A stretch of 64,000 nucleotides of DNA from Cypionkella sinensis (GCF_042646385.1 NZ_JBHRTO010000001.1:496001-560000), one strand, 5' to 3'; positions 49,402 to 58,352 are shown, counted from the first letter of the stretch. Numbers and translations: made by a program. Notes: generated from the letters alone by a model not told the origin.

Positions 49402-50832
49402 ATGATCTCTGCCAACATGACCAAATTCTACATCAACGGCGCGTGGGTTCAGCCGAACTCTGCCGCGCGGATGGGTGTGGAAAATCCGGCGACCGAGGAA
49501 ATCGTGGCCGAAGTCGCCTTGGGCAACCAAGCCGACATTGACGCCGCCATCACCGCCGCCCGCGCCGCGTTTGATGCCTATACCGTCTGGCCGGTGCAAA
49601 AGCGCATCGACCTCGTGAAGCGCATCCTTGAGGTCTACAATTCCCGCTACGAGGATTTCGCGCAAGCCATGTCCACCGAAATGGGCGCGCCGATTGAATG
49701 GGCGCGGGGCGCGCAGGCTTGGGCAGGGCAGGTGCATATCGAGGCGACCATCAAGGCCGCCGAGGAAATGGCTTGGGAATATTCGCGCGGCACCACCCGC
49801 ATCGTGCATGAAGGCATCGGCGTTTGTGCCTTGATCACGCCGTGGAACTGGCCGATGAACCAGATCGCCTGCAAAGTGGCACCTGCGCTGATCGCAGGCT
49901 GTACCATGGTGCTGAAACCGTCGGAAATCGCCCCGCTGTCGGGCGTGCTGTTCGCCGAAGTCTGCCACGAGGCGGGCGTGCCACCGGGCGTCTTCAACTT
50001 GGTGAACGGCACCGGCCCGGAGGTTGGCGCGCGGATGTCGGCGCACCCCGAGGTGGATATGGTCTCTTTCACCGGCTCGACCCGCGCAGGCACTGCTGTG
50101 GCTGCTGCCGCTGCCCCGACCGTCAAGCGTGTGGCGCAGGAGTTGGGCGGGAAATCTGCCAACATCATCCTTCCCTCGGCAGATATTGCCGCAGCGGTGG
50201 CGGCGGGCGTCAATGCCATCATGTCCAACACCGGCCAATCCTGCGACGCGCCGACCCGGATGTTCGTGCAGCGCGATCAGCAGGCGCAAGCCTTGGCCGT
50301 CGCCAAGGAAACCGCTGAGGCGATCATCCCCGGCGATCCGACGCTTACGACCACCACGATGGGGCCGCTGATCTCGAAAACCCAGTGGGAGAAGGTGCAG
50401 CGCCTGATCCAGGCCGGGATTGACGAAGGTGCAACCTTGGTCACAGGCGGCTTGGGCCGTCCCGCAGGGCTTAACCACGGCTGGTTCGCCAAGCCGACGA
50501 TCTTCGGCGATGTGCAGAACGAGATGACGATTTCCAAGGAAGAAATCTTCGGACCGGTGCTGTCGATCCTGCCCTATGACACTGTGGATGATGCCGTGCG
50601 CATGGCTAATGACACGGTTTACGGCCTAGCCGCCTATATCGCAGGCCCGGTGGAAGACGCCAAACCCGTCGCCCGCCGTCTGCGTGCCGGCACCGTCAAC
50701 CTGAACTACCCCGATTGGGACACGTCAGCGCCTTTCGGCGGTTACAAACAGTCGGGCAACGGCCGTGAATATGCCGATTGGGGCATCCACGACTTCTGCG
50801 AAATCAAGGGCATCGTCGGCTACGGCGACTGA
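49402..50832 (+). CDS. Aldehyde dehydrogenase family protein
   Basis: A 476-residue NAD(P)-dependent aldehyde dehydrogenase. Catalytic residues are E247 (QELGGKSANI) and C281 (NTGQSCDAP), with the fold's TPWNWPM segment and PFGGYKQSGNGRE near the end. Aldehyde formed by the demethylase or lyase steps would be its substrate. ATG 49402 lies eight bases after the previous stop with AGGA before it; the longer frame is rejected. Confidence 0.92.
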   Translation: MISANMTKFYINGAWVQPNSAARMGVENPATEEIVAEVALGNQADIDAAITAARAAFDAYTVWPVQKRIDLVKRILEVYNSRYEDFAQAMSTEMGAPIEWARGAQAWAGQVHIEATIKAAEEMAWEYSRGTTRIVHEGIGVCALITPWNWPMNQIACKVAPALIAGCTMVLKPSEIAPLSGVLFAEVCHEAGVPPGVFNLVNGTGPEVGARMSAHPEVDMVSFTGSTRAGTAVAAAAAPTVKRVAQELGGKSANIILPSADIAAAVAAGVNAIMSNTGQSCDAPTRMFVQRDQQAQALAVAKETAEAIIPGDPTLTTTTMGPLISKTQWEKVQRLIQAGIDEGATLVTGGLGRPAGLNHGWFAKPTIFGDVQNEMTISKEEIFGPVLSILPYDTVDDAVRMANDTVYGLAAYIAGPVEDAKPVARRLRAGTVNLNYPDWDTSAPFGGYKQSGNGREYADWGIHDFCEIKGIVGYGD

Positions 50833-50884
50833 GGCGCGTAAACCGGGGGCGGGTGCTGCCGCCCCCCATTCCATAGGACTTACC

Positions 50885-51784
50885 ATGCATTACGGATACA
50901 TCGGCCTCGGCAACCTCGGGGCCGCCTGTGCGGGCTGTTTGCTGAAAGCTGGCTTTCAGGTCACGGTTTACGATCTGAACCCCGCCTTGGCCGCCCCTTT
51001 GGTCGCGCAAGGCGCGGTGCTGGCCACCAGTGCCGAGGCTTTGGCGGCGTCGGTTGATCATGTGATCACCTGCCTGCCATCGCCCGCCGTGTCGGAACGG
51101 GTGCTGCGGGGTATCCTGCCGCAGATGAAGCCGGGGGCTTCGTGGCTTGAGATGTCCACCTTGGGCCGCGATGATGTGCTGAAACTTGCAGCCGTTGCCG
51201 CGGAGTCAGGTGTGCGGATGATGGAACTTCCCGTCACGGGCGGCGTGCATCTGGCCTATCAGGGCAAGATCACCATGCTGGCAGGGGGCGACAAAGACCT
51301 GTTTGATTTGCACCACGCGGCGATGCAGGCCATGGGCGACAAGATTTTCCACATGGGGCCGCTGGGATCAGCCTGTATTATCAAGGTGATCACCAACATG
51401 CTGGCCTTCATCCATCTGAAAGCCACATCCGAGGCATTGATGCTGGCCAAGCGCGGCGGGCTTGATCTGGCGCAGTCTTGGCATGCGATTGCGGCCTCGT
51501 CCGGCAACAGTTTCGTGCATGAAACCGAAGGCGCGCTGATTTTGAACGGGTCGTATGATGTGGCGTTCAACGTCGATCTGGCGCTGAAAGATCTGGGTTT
51601 TGCCTTGGGCTTTGGCAAGGAATTTGGCGTGCCGCTGGATCTCGCCTCGATGACCAACCAGACCTATATCGCGGCGAAGGCGGCCTATGGGGGCGAGGCG
51701 CAATCGCCGATGATCGCCAAGCTGCTGGAAGACCTTCTCGGCACCGATCTGCGCGCCGAAGGTTTCCCGGCACGGTTGGAATAG
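50885..51784 (+). CDS. Beta-hydroxyacid dehydrogenase family protein (3-hydroxyisobutyrate dehydrogenase-like)
   Basis: A 299-residue NAD-binding protein. Features: GLGNLG at 7-12, the PVTGGVHLAYQGKITMLAGGD strand, and the active-site lysine K167 in IIKVITNML. The family oxidises beta-hydroxyacids, or reduces succinate-semialdehyde-like aldehydes. It follows the aldehyde dehydrogenase by 52 bases and likely shares the pathway. Confidence 0.88.
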   Translation: MHYGYIGLGNLGAACAGCLLKAGFQVTVYDLNPALAAPLVAQGAVLATSAEALAASVDHVITCLPSPAVSERVLRGILPQMKPGASWLEMSTLGRDDVLKLAAVAAESGVRMMELPVTGGVHLAYQGKITMLAGGDKDLFDLHHAAMQAMGDKIFHMGPLGSACIIKVITNMLAFIHLKATSEALMLAKRGGLDLAQSWHAIAASSGNSFVHETEGALILNGSYDVAFNVDLALKDLGFALGFGKEFGVPLDLASMTNQTYIAAKAAYGGEAQSPMIAKLLEDLLGTDLRAEGFPARLE

Positions 51785-51873
51785 CGGCTTGCAGACGGGG
51801 GGACTTTTCGGCGAAACTGTTAAAAATGTCTTAAAGTCACCACCCTAAGCCTTGGAAATGGATAAAGGTTTTT

Positions 51874-51892
51874 TGGTCCCGAGTTGGGACCA
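51874..51892. promoter_or_regulatory. Perfect dyad overlapping the PLP-enzyme start
   Basis: TGGTCCC-GAGTT-GGGACCA, a perfect 7-bp inverted repeat with a 5-base centre. Its last base is the A of a possible ATG at 51892. It could be an operator or an mRNA hairpin that controls initiation, and it favours the next ATG at 51904. Confidence 0.6.
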
Positions 51893-51903
51893 TGGAAAGA
51901 ACG

Positions 51904-53010
51904 ATGGATAGAGCCTCTCAGACCCGCGCCGCCCAACTGCTGCATCACCGCAGCGCTGGCCTGAAAAAAGGCGATCCAATCAGCCTGCCCATCGTCCCCG
52001 CCGCGACCTTCCATCTGCCCGAGGTAGCGGGGGCGAGCCATTTCTACGGCCGCAACGGCATGACCACGTGGGAGGCGGTCGAAGATCAGCTCGCCTTGCT
52101 GGAGGACGCCCCCTGCATCAGCTTCCCCTCCGGCATGGCCGCGATTTCGGCGGCCCTGATGGCCACGCTGAAAGTCGGGGCCAAGCTGATCATCCCCGCC
52201 GACGGCTACTACGTGACCCGCGTGCTGTCCGAGGGGTTTCTCGCCCCGTTCGGCGTCGAGGTGGTCGAGATTGCCACCGCCGCCTACGCCGCCCATGATT
52301 TCACCGGCGCAAGCGTGGTCTATCTGGAAACCCCGTCGAACCCAGGTCTCGACGTGATCGACATCGCCGCCGTCTCTGCCCGCGCCCGCGCAGCCGGGGC
52401 GGTGGTGATCGTGGACAACACCACCATGACCCCGTTGCTGCAACGCCCCCTCGACCTCGGTGCCGATCTGGTCGTGGCCGCCGATACCAAAGCCCCCGCA
52501 GGCCATTCCGACGTGCTGTTCGGCCATGTCGCCGGGCGGGATGCGGCCTTGATGGCCCGCGTGAAGGATTGGCGCCGCCTGTCAGGCGCTGTCCCTGGCC
52601 CGTTCGAGGCATGGCAAGTCCACCGCGGCATCGAGACGCTGGAACTCCGTCTGGAACGGATGTGCGCCTCTGCCCACGTGATCGCCGAGCGGTTGCAGGC
52701 GCATGGCGCGGTGAGAAATCTGCGCTATCCGGGTCTGGAGGGCGACGCGTCTTACCAGATTTCCAAAGCGCAGATGCAGGGATTTGGCTTTCTAATCGGC
52801 TTTGAGCTGGCAGATGAGGCCCGGGCCGAGCGGTTTCTGGCGGATTGCCGCTATATCGTGCAATCGACCAGCTTTGGCGGCACCCATACTTCGGGCGAGC
52901 GGCGTGCGCGCTGGGGTGATAAAGTTGACCCCGGCTTTATCCGGCTGTCGGTGGGGATCGAGCCGCTGGAGCCGCTGTGGAGCGCGATGGAAGCAGCGCT
53001 GAACGCCTGA
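51904..53010 (+). CDS. PLP-dependent Cys/Met metabolism enzyme (cystathionine gamma-lyase/synthase-like)
   Basis: A 368-residue trans-sulfuration-type enzyme. The PLP lysine is K196 in AADTKAPAGHSD, with YLETPSNPGLDV and FPSGMAAISAA motifs. It would catalyse beta/gamma elimination or replacement. In related genomes the family member next to such operons is unassigned. An ATG at 51892 would start inside a perfect dyad, so I prefer 51904, which has GGAAAGA ahead of it. Its stop is followed by two hairpins. Confidence 0.85.
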   Translation: MDRASQTRAAQLLHHRSAGLKKGDPISLPIVPAATFHLPEVAGASHFYGRNGMTTWEAVEDQLALLEDAPCISFPSGMAAISAALMATLKVGAKLIIPADGYYVTRVLSEGFLAPFGVEVVEIATAAYAAHDFTGASVVYLETPSNPGLDVIDIAAVSARARAAGAVVIVDNTTMTPLLQRPLDLGADLVVAADTKAPAGHSDVLFGHVAGRDAALMARVKDWRRLSGAVPGPFEAWQVHRGIETLELRLERMCASAHVIAERLQAHGAVRNLRYPGLEGDASYQISKAQMQGFGFLIGFELADEARAERFLADCRYIVQSTSFGGTHTSGERRARWGDKVDPGFIRLSVGIEPLEPLWSAMEAALNA

Positions 53011-53017
53011 CGCCGCG

Positions 53018-53062
53018 CGATTTCTGGGACAGAAATCGGCACGGAATTTTTGTAAAATTCCG
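53018..53062. terminator. Tandem hairpins between convergent genes
   Basis: Two perfect 9-bp stems in a row: 53018-53026 with 53030-53038 (loop GGA), and CGGAATTTT at 53042-53050 with 53054-53062 (loop TGT). They separate the convergent PLP-enzyme and SDR genes. The T/A-rich second stem fits bidirectional termination. Confidence 0.7.
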
Positions 53063-53078
53063 AAGCCTGTCGCGCGCG

Positions 53079-53735
53079 TCAGAGCAGGTTGATCAGCCGC
53101 GCAGCCTCGTCGCGCGGTGCGATCAGCGGGGCGCGGTCTTCGCCCGGAAAGAACCGCGCGCGGGTGGCGGTGGGCATCGGGGCAGGGGTTTCGATGCGCA
53201 CCTTTGGGCCGATGGCAGCAGTTTCAGCAGCCCAACTGCGGGCAAGTGCGATTTGCGCCGCCTTGCTGGCACCGTAAGCGCCAAAGAATTTCTCACCCGC
53301 GCGCGGATCCTCAAAGAACATCGCCTGACCTTCGCCTGCGCGCAGTAAAGGCTCGATCATCGGGATCAGCGTGCCGGTGGCGCGGACGTTGGTGGCGATG
53401 CTTTTGTCCCAATCCTTGACATCCAGCGATCCTGCCGGGGCGAGCGGCGCTGCATGCACCGCAGTATGCGCCCAGAGGTCCAGTTTACCCCAGCGTTGAT
53501 GGATCGACAGGCAAAGATGCCGCATCGCATCGTCATTGGTGACATCCATCGGCGCCAGTGTGACGGCCCCCATGCCGGGCAAGCCCAGCGTCTTGATACG
53601 GTCGTCTAGGTCTTCCAAGCCACCCACGGTGCGCGCCACTGCCACGACATGCCAGCCCCGCGCACAGAGTTGTTCGGCCATAGCGGCACCCAGTCCACGC
53701 GAGGCTCCGGTGATCAGGGCGAGGCGGTCTGTCAT
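53079..53735 (-). CDS. SDR family oxidoreductase
   Basis: A 218-residue short-chain dehydrogenase with TGASRGLGAAM at residues 9-19, YGASK (catalytic Tyr and Lys) at about 160, and the typical late loop PMPTATRARFF. The usual catalytic serine is not evident in the FFEDPRAG segment, so activity needs testing. It is the last gene of the purF unit by position but is separated by a repeat copy. Confidence 0.85.
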   Translation of the reverse strand: MTDRLALITGASRGLGAAMAEQLCARGWHVVAVARTVGGLEDLDDRIKTLGLPGMGAVTLAPMDVTNDDAMRHLCLSIHQRWGKLDLWAHTAVHAAPLAPAGSLDVKDWDKSIATNVRATGTLIPMIEPLLRAGEGQAMFFEDPRAGEKFFGAYGASKAAQIALARSWAAETAAIGPKVRIETPAPMPTATRARFFPGEDRAPLIAPRDEAARLINLL

Positions 53736-53786
53736 GGTTTGTCCTTCAAGCGCGGGTTTGGCGGTGGCGTTGGATGCCTACGGCGG

Positions 53787-53808
53787 GAGTATTTGAGCCA
53801 ATGTGAAA
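53787..53808 (+). repeat. Interspersed intergenic repeat, copy 5
   Basis: GAGTATTTGAGCCAATGTGAAA, the same directional motif, in the gap between the minus-strand sulfotransferase-like and SDR genes. Here it points opposite to the flanking genes, unlike the other four copies. Confidence 0.75.
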
Positions 53809-53840
53809 GGGCAAGAGGCGGGGATAGCCGGGTGGCGAAG

Positions 53841-54386
53841 TTATTCCGTGGCGTTGTGGCGCACGCTCCATTCGGCCATCGCGGCGTCAAGATCGCCTTT
53901 GGCACCGATCCAATCCCAGAATTTCGGGAAATCCTGCTGCATGGTTTCGACCTGCATCTGCATGACTTTGGTCTTGTCGCGCAGGAAGTAGGTGATGTTG
54001 CTGGTGATCGTATCGACCAGATCCTCGGCAATCGCTGTGATATCGGTCTTGGGTTTGCGCAGCACGAGATTGCACAGCATGGTGTCGCGATAGGCTTTCA
54101 CAAGGCCGTAGTTCTTGCGCGCGACGTAGGATTGGATAACGGCGTCACGGTCACGGGTGAGGTGGACATAGAACGGGGTGTCGCCGAAGCTGGCATCGAG
54201 CTTGCCCGTCCACCACGCGAGACGGTTGTCGACCTCGATGTGGTTGTCCGGATAGGCGAAACGGTTGGTGCCCAGCAGGTGTGTACGCGATTCGTGTTTC
54301 GCGGTGAAGTTTGTCATATGTTCGGCTGCGCGGGTGAAGGTTTTTGAGCCGCAGCGGCCGGTGCAAAGGACGAATACTTGGGTCAT
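53841..54386 (-). CDS. Sulfotransferase-like protein
   Basis: A 181-residue protein with an N-terminal FVLCTGRCGSKTFTRA motif that resembles the phosphosulfate-binding P-loop of PAPS sulfotransferases. The segment VHLTRDRDAVIQSYVARK (arginine and serine of the 3-phosphate site) supports this. It is small for the family, yet complete. The acceptor is unknown. It overlaps the DUF1801 gene by four bases in the purF operon. Confidence 0.78.
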   Translation of the reverse strand: MTQVFVLCTGRCGSKTFTRAAEHMTNFTAKHESRTHLLGTNRFAYPDNHIEVDNRLAWWTGKLDASFGDTPFYVHLTRDRDAVIQSYVARKNYGLVKAYRDTMLCNLVLRKPKTDITAIAEDLVDTITSNITYFLRDKTKVMQMQVETMQQDFPKFWDWIGAKGDLDAAMAEWSVRHNATE

Positions 54387-54733
54387 GGGGCCAGTTCAGC
54401 TTGGCGGGCGTGGATGATTTTCGCGACCAGCGCCGGGGGAAGGGGGTGATCCGGGGTGAACAGAACGCCGGATTTCGAGGTTTTGAAGGGGGTGCAGTCG
54501 ATCTTGGCGATGATGTTGCCAGAGTGCGGATAAAGCCCGAGGTGGTGGGTGAAGGCGGCGTAGCCTGCGACCATCTTGCCTTTTGGGCCCGGTGCGCGGA
54601 AGCCAGGCATGGCGTAGGACATGCATTCGATATGGTCGGGCAGCAGGGTTTTGAGTTGGGCGCGCAGCGCTTCGGCTGCGGCCCGGAAGCTTGGCGGCAG
54701 GGCGGAAAGGTAGCTGTCTACCTCTGCGCTCAT
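54383..54733 (-). CDS. DUF1801 (YdhG-like) protein
   Basis: A 116-residue protein, matching DUF1801 from MSAEVDSYLSALPPSFRAAAEALRAQLKTLLP through GLYPHSGNIIAKID to the HPLPPALVAKIIHARQ end. The fold resembles frataxin-like iron chaperones, though a function is not proved. Start overlaps the purF stop (ATGA) and the end overlaps the next start, so these three genes are coupled. Confidence 0.82.
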   Translation of the reverse strand: MSAEVDSYLSALPPSFRAAAEALRAQLKTLLPDHIECMSYAMPGFRAPGPKGKMVAGYAAFTHHLGLYPHSGNIIAKIDCTPFKTSKSGVLFTPDHPLPPALVAKIIHARQAELAP

Positions 54734-56193
54734 TCTGCCGCTTTCATCTGGAAGCCTTCCTCGATCTTGTCCGAAGGGGCGATCGGGTATTCGCCCGAGA
54801 AGCAGGCGTCGCAATATTTCGGCGATGCGGCATCGCGGCCCGCAGCTTCACCTGCGGCACGGTAGAGGCCGTCGAGGGTAATGAACTTGAGGCTGTTGAC
54901 GCCGATCCAGTCGCGCATTTCATCCTCGGTCATCGTCGCGGCGAGGAGTTTGGAGCGTTCGGGGGTATCGACGCCGTAAAAGCATGGCCAAGCGGTGGGC
55001 GGGCTTGCGATGCGGAAGTGGACTTCGGCCGCGCCGGCCTCGAGGATCATGTCTTTGATTTTGCGGCTTGTGGTGCCGCGCACGACTGAGTCGTCGACCA
55101 GGATCACCCGTTTGCCTTTGATCAGCGCGCGGTTGACGTTGAGTTTCAGGCGCACGCCCATGTTGCGGATGGATTCCGACGGCTCGATAAAGGTGCGGCC
55201 CATGTATTGGTTGCGGATGATGCCCATGGCGTAGGGGATGCCGGATTGCTGGCTGTAGCCGATGGCGGCGGGCGTGCCGGAATCGGGCACGGGGCAAACG
55301 AGATCGGCGTCAACCGGGGCCTCTTTTGCCAATTCCACACCGATCTGACGGCGGGTTTCATAGACCGAGCGACCGCCGAGGATGCTGTCGGGGCGGCTAA
55401 AATAGACATGTTCAAAGATGCAGAACCGCGATTTGGCTGGGGTGAAGGGGCGGGTGGATTGCACCTTGCCGTCTTCGATCACCACCATTTCGCCGGGTTC
55501 GATCTCACGCACGAATTCGGCGCCAATGATGTCGAGGCCGCAGGTTTCGGAGGACAGCGCCCAAGCGGAATCGCCGATGCGGCCCAGAACCAGCGGGCGC
55601 ACGCCCAGGGGATCGCGCACGCCGATCAGCTTGGTGCGGGTCATCGCCACCACCGAGAACGCGCCTTCGACCCGGCGCAGCGCGTCTTTGATGCGTTCCG
55701 AGATGTTCTTCTGGATCGAGCGCGCCATCAGGTGAATGATGCACTCGGAATCCGACGAGGATTGGAAAATGCTGCCGCGCTCGATCAACTCGCGGCGCAG
55801 GGCGGCGGCGTTGGTGAGGTTGCCGTTGTGGGCGATGGCGGCCCCGCCCATGGAAAACTCACCAAAGAACGGCTGCACGTCGCGGATGGCGGTGGCGCCT
55901 TTTGATCCGGCGGTGGAATAGCGGACATGGCCGATGGCCAAGCTGCCCGGCAGGGTTTCCATCACATCGGCTTTGGTGAAATTGTCGCGGACATAGCCAA
56001 AGCGGCGGGCCGAGTTGAAGCCGGTTTTCGGATCGTAGGAGACGATGCCGCCTGCCTCTTGCCCGCGGTGTTGCAGGGCGTGCAGGCCGAGGGCGACGAA
56101 GTTCGAGGCATCAGAGACGCCGATCACGCCGAAAATCCCGCACTCCTCCTTCAGCTTATCATCGTCGAAAGGATGGGCATAGAAGGGTTGCAT
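54730..56193 (-). CDS. purF: Amidophosphoribosyltransferase (PurF), iron-sulfur type
   Basis: A 487-residue enzyme that makes phosphoribosylamine from PRPP and glutamine, the first step of purine synthesis. The nucleophile is C18 after a 17-residue propeptide (KEECGIFGV). The PRPP site is VILVDDSVVRGTTSRKI. Cysteines in RFCIFEH, PCFYGV and CDAC match the Bacillus-type 4Fe-4S cluster rather than the E. coli form. GGAGG precedes the ATG; a longer frame to 56229 is rejected. It follows cvpA at the usual distance. Confidence 0.95.
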   Translation of the reverse strand: MQPFYAHPFDDDKLKEECGIFGVIGVSDASNFVALGLHALQHRGQEAGGIVSYDPKTGFNSARRFGYVRDNFTKADVMETLPGSLAIGHVRYSTAGSKGATAIRDVQPFFGEFSMGGAAIAHNGNLTNAAALRRELIERGSIFQSSSDSECIIHLMARSIQKNISERIKDALRRVEGAFSVVAMTRTKLIGVRDPLGVRPLVLGRIGDSAWALSSETCGLDIIGAEFVREIEPGEMVVIEDGKVQSTRPFTPAKSRFCIFEHVYFSRPDSILGGRSVYETRRQIGVELAKEAPVDADLVCPVPDSGTPAAIGYSQQSGIPYAMGIIRNQYMGRTFIEPSESIRNMGVRLKLNVNRALIKGKRVILVDDSVVRGTTSRKIKDMILEAGAAEVHFRIASPPTAWPCFYGVDTPERSKLLAATMTEDEMRDWIGVNSLKFITLDGLYRAAGEAAGRDAASPKYCDACFSGEYPIAPSDKIEEGFQMKAAE

Positions 56194-56304
56194 GGAGCCT
56201 CCGAATCCGGGTTCGTTCGCGCCCCTCATGTAGGGCGAAAGGGGGGCAATGTCACCCCCCTGTTACCCGTCTTTATGCTGCATTGCGGCAGAGAGGCTGT
56301 GCAA

Positions 56305-56916
56305 TCAGTTCGACGGTGCGGTTTCTGGCGCGGTCGTGGGCGCGATTTGCGGCGTTACAGTGGTTTCGCGCGCACAGGTGGCGGTCAACTCGTTATAGCG
56401 CGCTACCACCCAGTTGGGCGCATCGGTCGGCACGGCCGAGTTGATGTCGCCTTGGAACGAGGCGAAGATCTTGGCCGAGCGCGAATTATCCACCATCGGC
56501 ACGGTGTTTGCGGCGACGGCGCGGTCGTATACCAGAAAGGCGATGCCGACCAGCAAGACGCCGCGCACGACGCCGAACAGAAAGCCCAGACCCTGATCCA
56601 GACCGCCCAGCACCGAGCGTTGCACCACCGAAGAGAACAGCGGCGTGAACAAAGCGGCGATGATCAGGCCGACGGCAAAGACGGCGGCAAAGCCTGCGAT
56701 CAGCGACAACTCGCAGTTTTCGAGAAACTTGCCGACAGCGGGGATTTCCTTGACCAGCGGCTGCGCCTGCGCCGCGAACATGTAGGCCAGCACAGCGGCG
56801 CCGACCCAGCCGACAATCGCCATCACTTCGCGCACGAAGCCGCGCGAATAGGCGAGGATCGCCGATAGCACGATGATGCCCGCGACGCCTGCATCAACAA
56901 GGGTAAAACCTTCCAT
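56305..56916 (-). CDS. cvpA: CvpA family membrane protein
   Basis: A 203-residue inner membrane protein with helices at about residues 6-22, 32-50, 66-86 and 103-125 and a CvpA pattern (GFVREVMAIVGWVGAAVLAYMF). It is commonly next to purF, and was first linked with colicin V production; current data point to membrane or division stress. The C-terminal third is a soluble, Pro/Thr-rich tail. GGAG lies seven bases before the ATG. Confidence 0.9.
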   Translation of the reverse strand: MEGFTLVDAGVAGIIVLSAILAYSRGFVREVMAIVGWVGAAVLAYMFAAQAQPLVKEIPAVGKFLENCELSLIAGFAAVFAVGLIIAALFTPLFSSVVQRSVLGGLDQGLGFLFGVVRGVLLVGIAFLVYDRAVAANTVPMVDNSRSAKIFASFQGDINSAVPTDAPNWVVARYNELTATCARETTVTPQIAPTTAPETAPSN

Positions 56917-56933
56917 CTTCCGCTCCTAAAGGC

Positions 56934-56987
56934 TTAGCCCGCCCCAAACATTTCCCCGAGGCGTTAGCCGGCCCCGAACATTTCACC
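56934..56987 (-). repeat. Tandem duplication of the radA 3-prime end
   Basis: The last 24 bases of radA including its TAA (56964-56987) are followed by an imperfect copy (56934-56957) with 21 of 24 bases identical, at a 30-base step. The copy again reads GEMFGAG-stop, so the gene end has been doubled without affecting the protein. Confidence 0.8.
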
Positions 56988-58322
56988 GACAAAGGCGGTC
57001 AGATCCGGCATTTGCCGCACCTTCATGCCCTCGACCTGCCCAAGTTTAGACCCCTTGGGCGCGATTGCCTGTGAGAAACCAAGTTTTGCGGCTTCTTTCA
57101 ACCTGTTTTCGGTCTGACTGACCGGGCGGAGTGCCCCGGAAAGGCTGATTTCTCCGAATAACACTGTTTCCGGCGGGATGCTGACGTCTTCGCGGGCCGA
57201 AATCAGCGCAGCGGCGACGGCAAGATCGGCGGCGGGTTCGGTCACGCGCATCCCGCCTGCGACGTTGAGGAACACATCAAGCCCCGCAAACGGGATGCCG
57301 CAGCGGGCTTCCAGCACGGCGAGGATGGTTGAGAGGCGGCCTGAGTCGAGACCCACCACGGTGCGGCGCGGCGTGCCAAGCGGCGAGGGCGCGACAAGGG
57401 CCTGAATTTCGGTCAACACGGGTCTGGTGCCTTCGATACCTGCAAAAACCGCCGAGCCGGGGGTGGGCTGGCCGCGCTCTGACAGGAATAGCGCCGAGGG
57501 GTTAAGGACTTGTTGCAGCCCGTCGCCGGTCATCTCGAACACACCGATTTCATCCGCCGGACCGAAGCGGTTTTTCACCGCGCGCAGGATGCGGAATTGG
57601 TGGCCACGCTCGCCTTCGAAATAGAGCACGGTATCGACCATATGTTCGACGACGCGCGGGCCAGCGATCTGGCCGTCTTTGGTGACATGGCCCACGAGGA
57701 TCACCGCCACGCCACGGCGTTTGGCGAAGGTCACGAGCTCGTGTGCGGCAGCACGGACTTGGGAGACCGAGCCTGGGGCGCTATCGACCGTATCGAGCCA
57801 CATGGTCTGGATCGAATCGATGATCGCCAAGCCGGGGCGTTCGTTATCAAGCGTGGTCAGGATGTCGCGCAGGTTGGTTTCCGCACCCAAGGCAACGGGC
57901 GATTGTGTAAGGCCCAGACGGGCGGCGCGCATTTGCACTTGGGCAGTGGCTTCCTCGCCCGAAATATACAGGCACTTGACGCCGTGACGCGAGAAGGATG
58001 CGGCGGCTTGCAAAAGCAGGGTGGATTTGCCGATGCCCGGATCGCCGCCGACAAGGATGGCCGAGGCAGGCACAAGGCCGCCGCCCAGCACACGGTCTAA
58101 TTCGTCAATGCCCGAGGATGCGCGCGGCGGCGCCTCGCCCACCGTGGCAAGGTCGGTAAGGTGGATGGCGCGGCCCTTGCCGCCCAAGGCTTTCGGGCCA
58201 GCCGACAGCGGGGCTTCCTCGACCAAGGTGTTCCAGCTGCCGCAACCTTCGCATTTGCCGATCCATTTGCGATGGGATGCGCCGCAGGTGGTGCAGGTGA
58301 AGGTGGGGGAGTTCTTGCTCAT
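56964..58322 (-). CDS. radA: DNA repair protein RadA
   Basis: A 452-residue RecA-like ATPase that processes branched recombination intermediates. The N-terminal zinc finger is CTTCG...CEGCGSW, Walker A is GGDPGIGKST, the conserved KNRFG lies at about residue 255, and the C-terminal lon-like domain follows (VFLNVAGGMRVTEPAADLAVAAAL). Length is standard. It lies between pqiA-type and cvpA genes. The PurF operon is a separate unit. Confidence 0.95.
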   Translation of the reverse strand: MSKNSPTFTCTTCGASHRKWIGKCEGCGSWNTLVEEAPLSAGPKALGGKGRAIHLTDLATVGEAPPRASSGIDELDRVLGGGLVPASAILVGGDPGIGKSTLLLQAAASFSRHGVKCLYISGEEATAQVQMRAARLGLTQSPVALGAETNLRDILTTLDNERPGLAIIDSIQTMWLDTVDSAPGSVSQVRAAAHELVTFAKRRGVAVILVGHVTKDGQIAGPRVVEHMVDTVLYFEGERGHQFRILRAVKNRFGPADEIGVFEMTGDGLQQVLNPSALFLSERGQPTPGSAVFAGIEGTRPVLTEIQALVAPSPLGTPRRTVVGLDSGRLSTILAVLEARCGIPFAGLDVFLNVAGGMRVTEPAADLAVAAALISAREDVSIPPETVLFGEISLSGALRPVSQTENRLKEAAKLGFSQAIAPKGSKLGQVEGMKVRQMPDLTAFVGEMFGAG

Positions 58323-58352
58323 GGCTTTCCATGCCCGGAAATCGGCCCAGCC

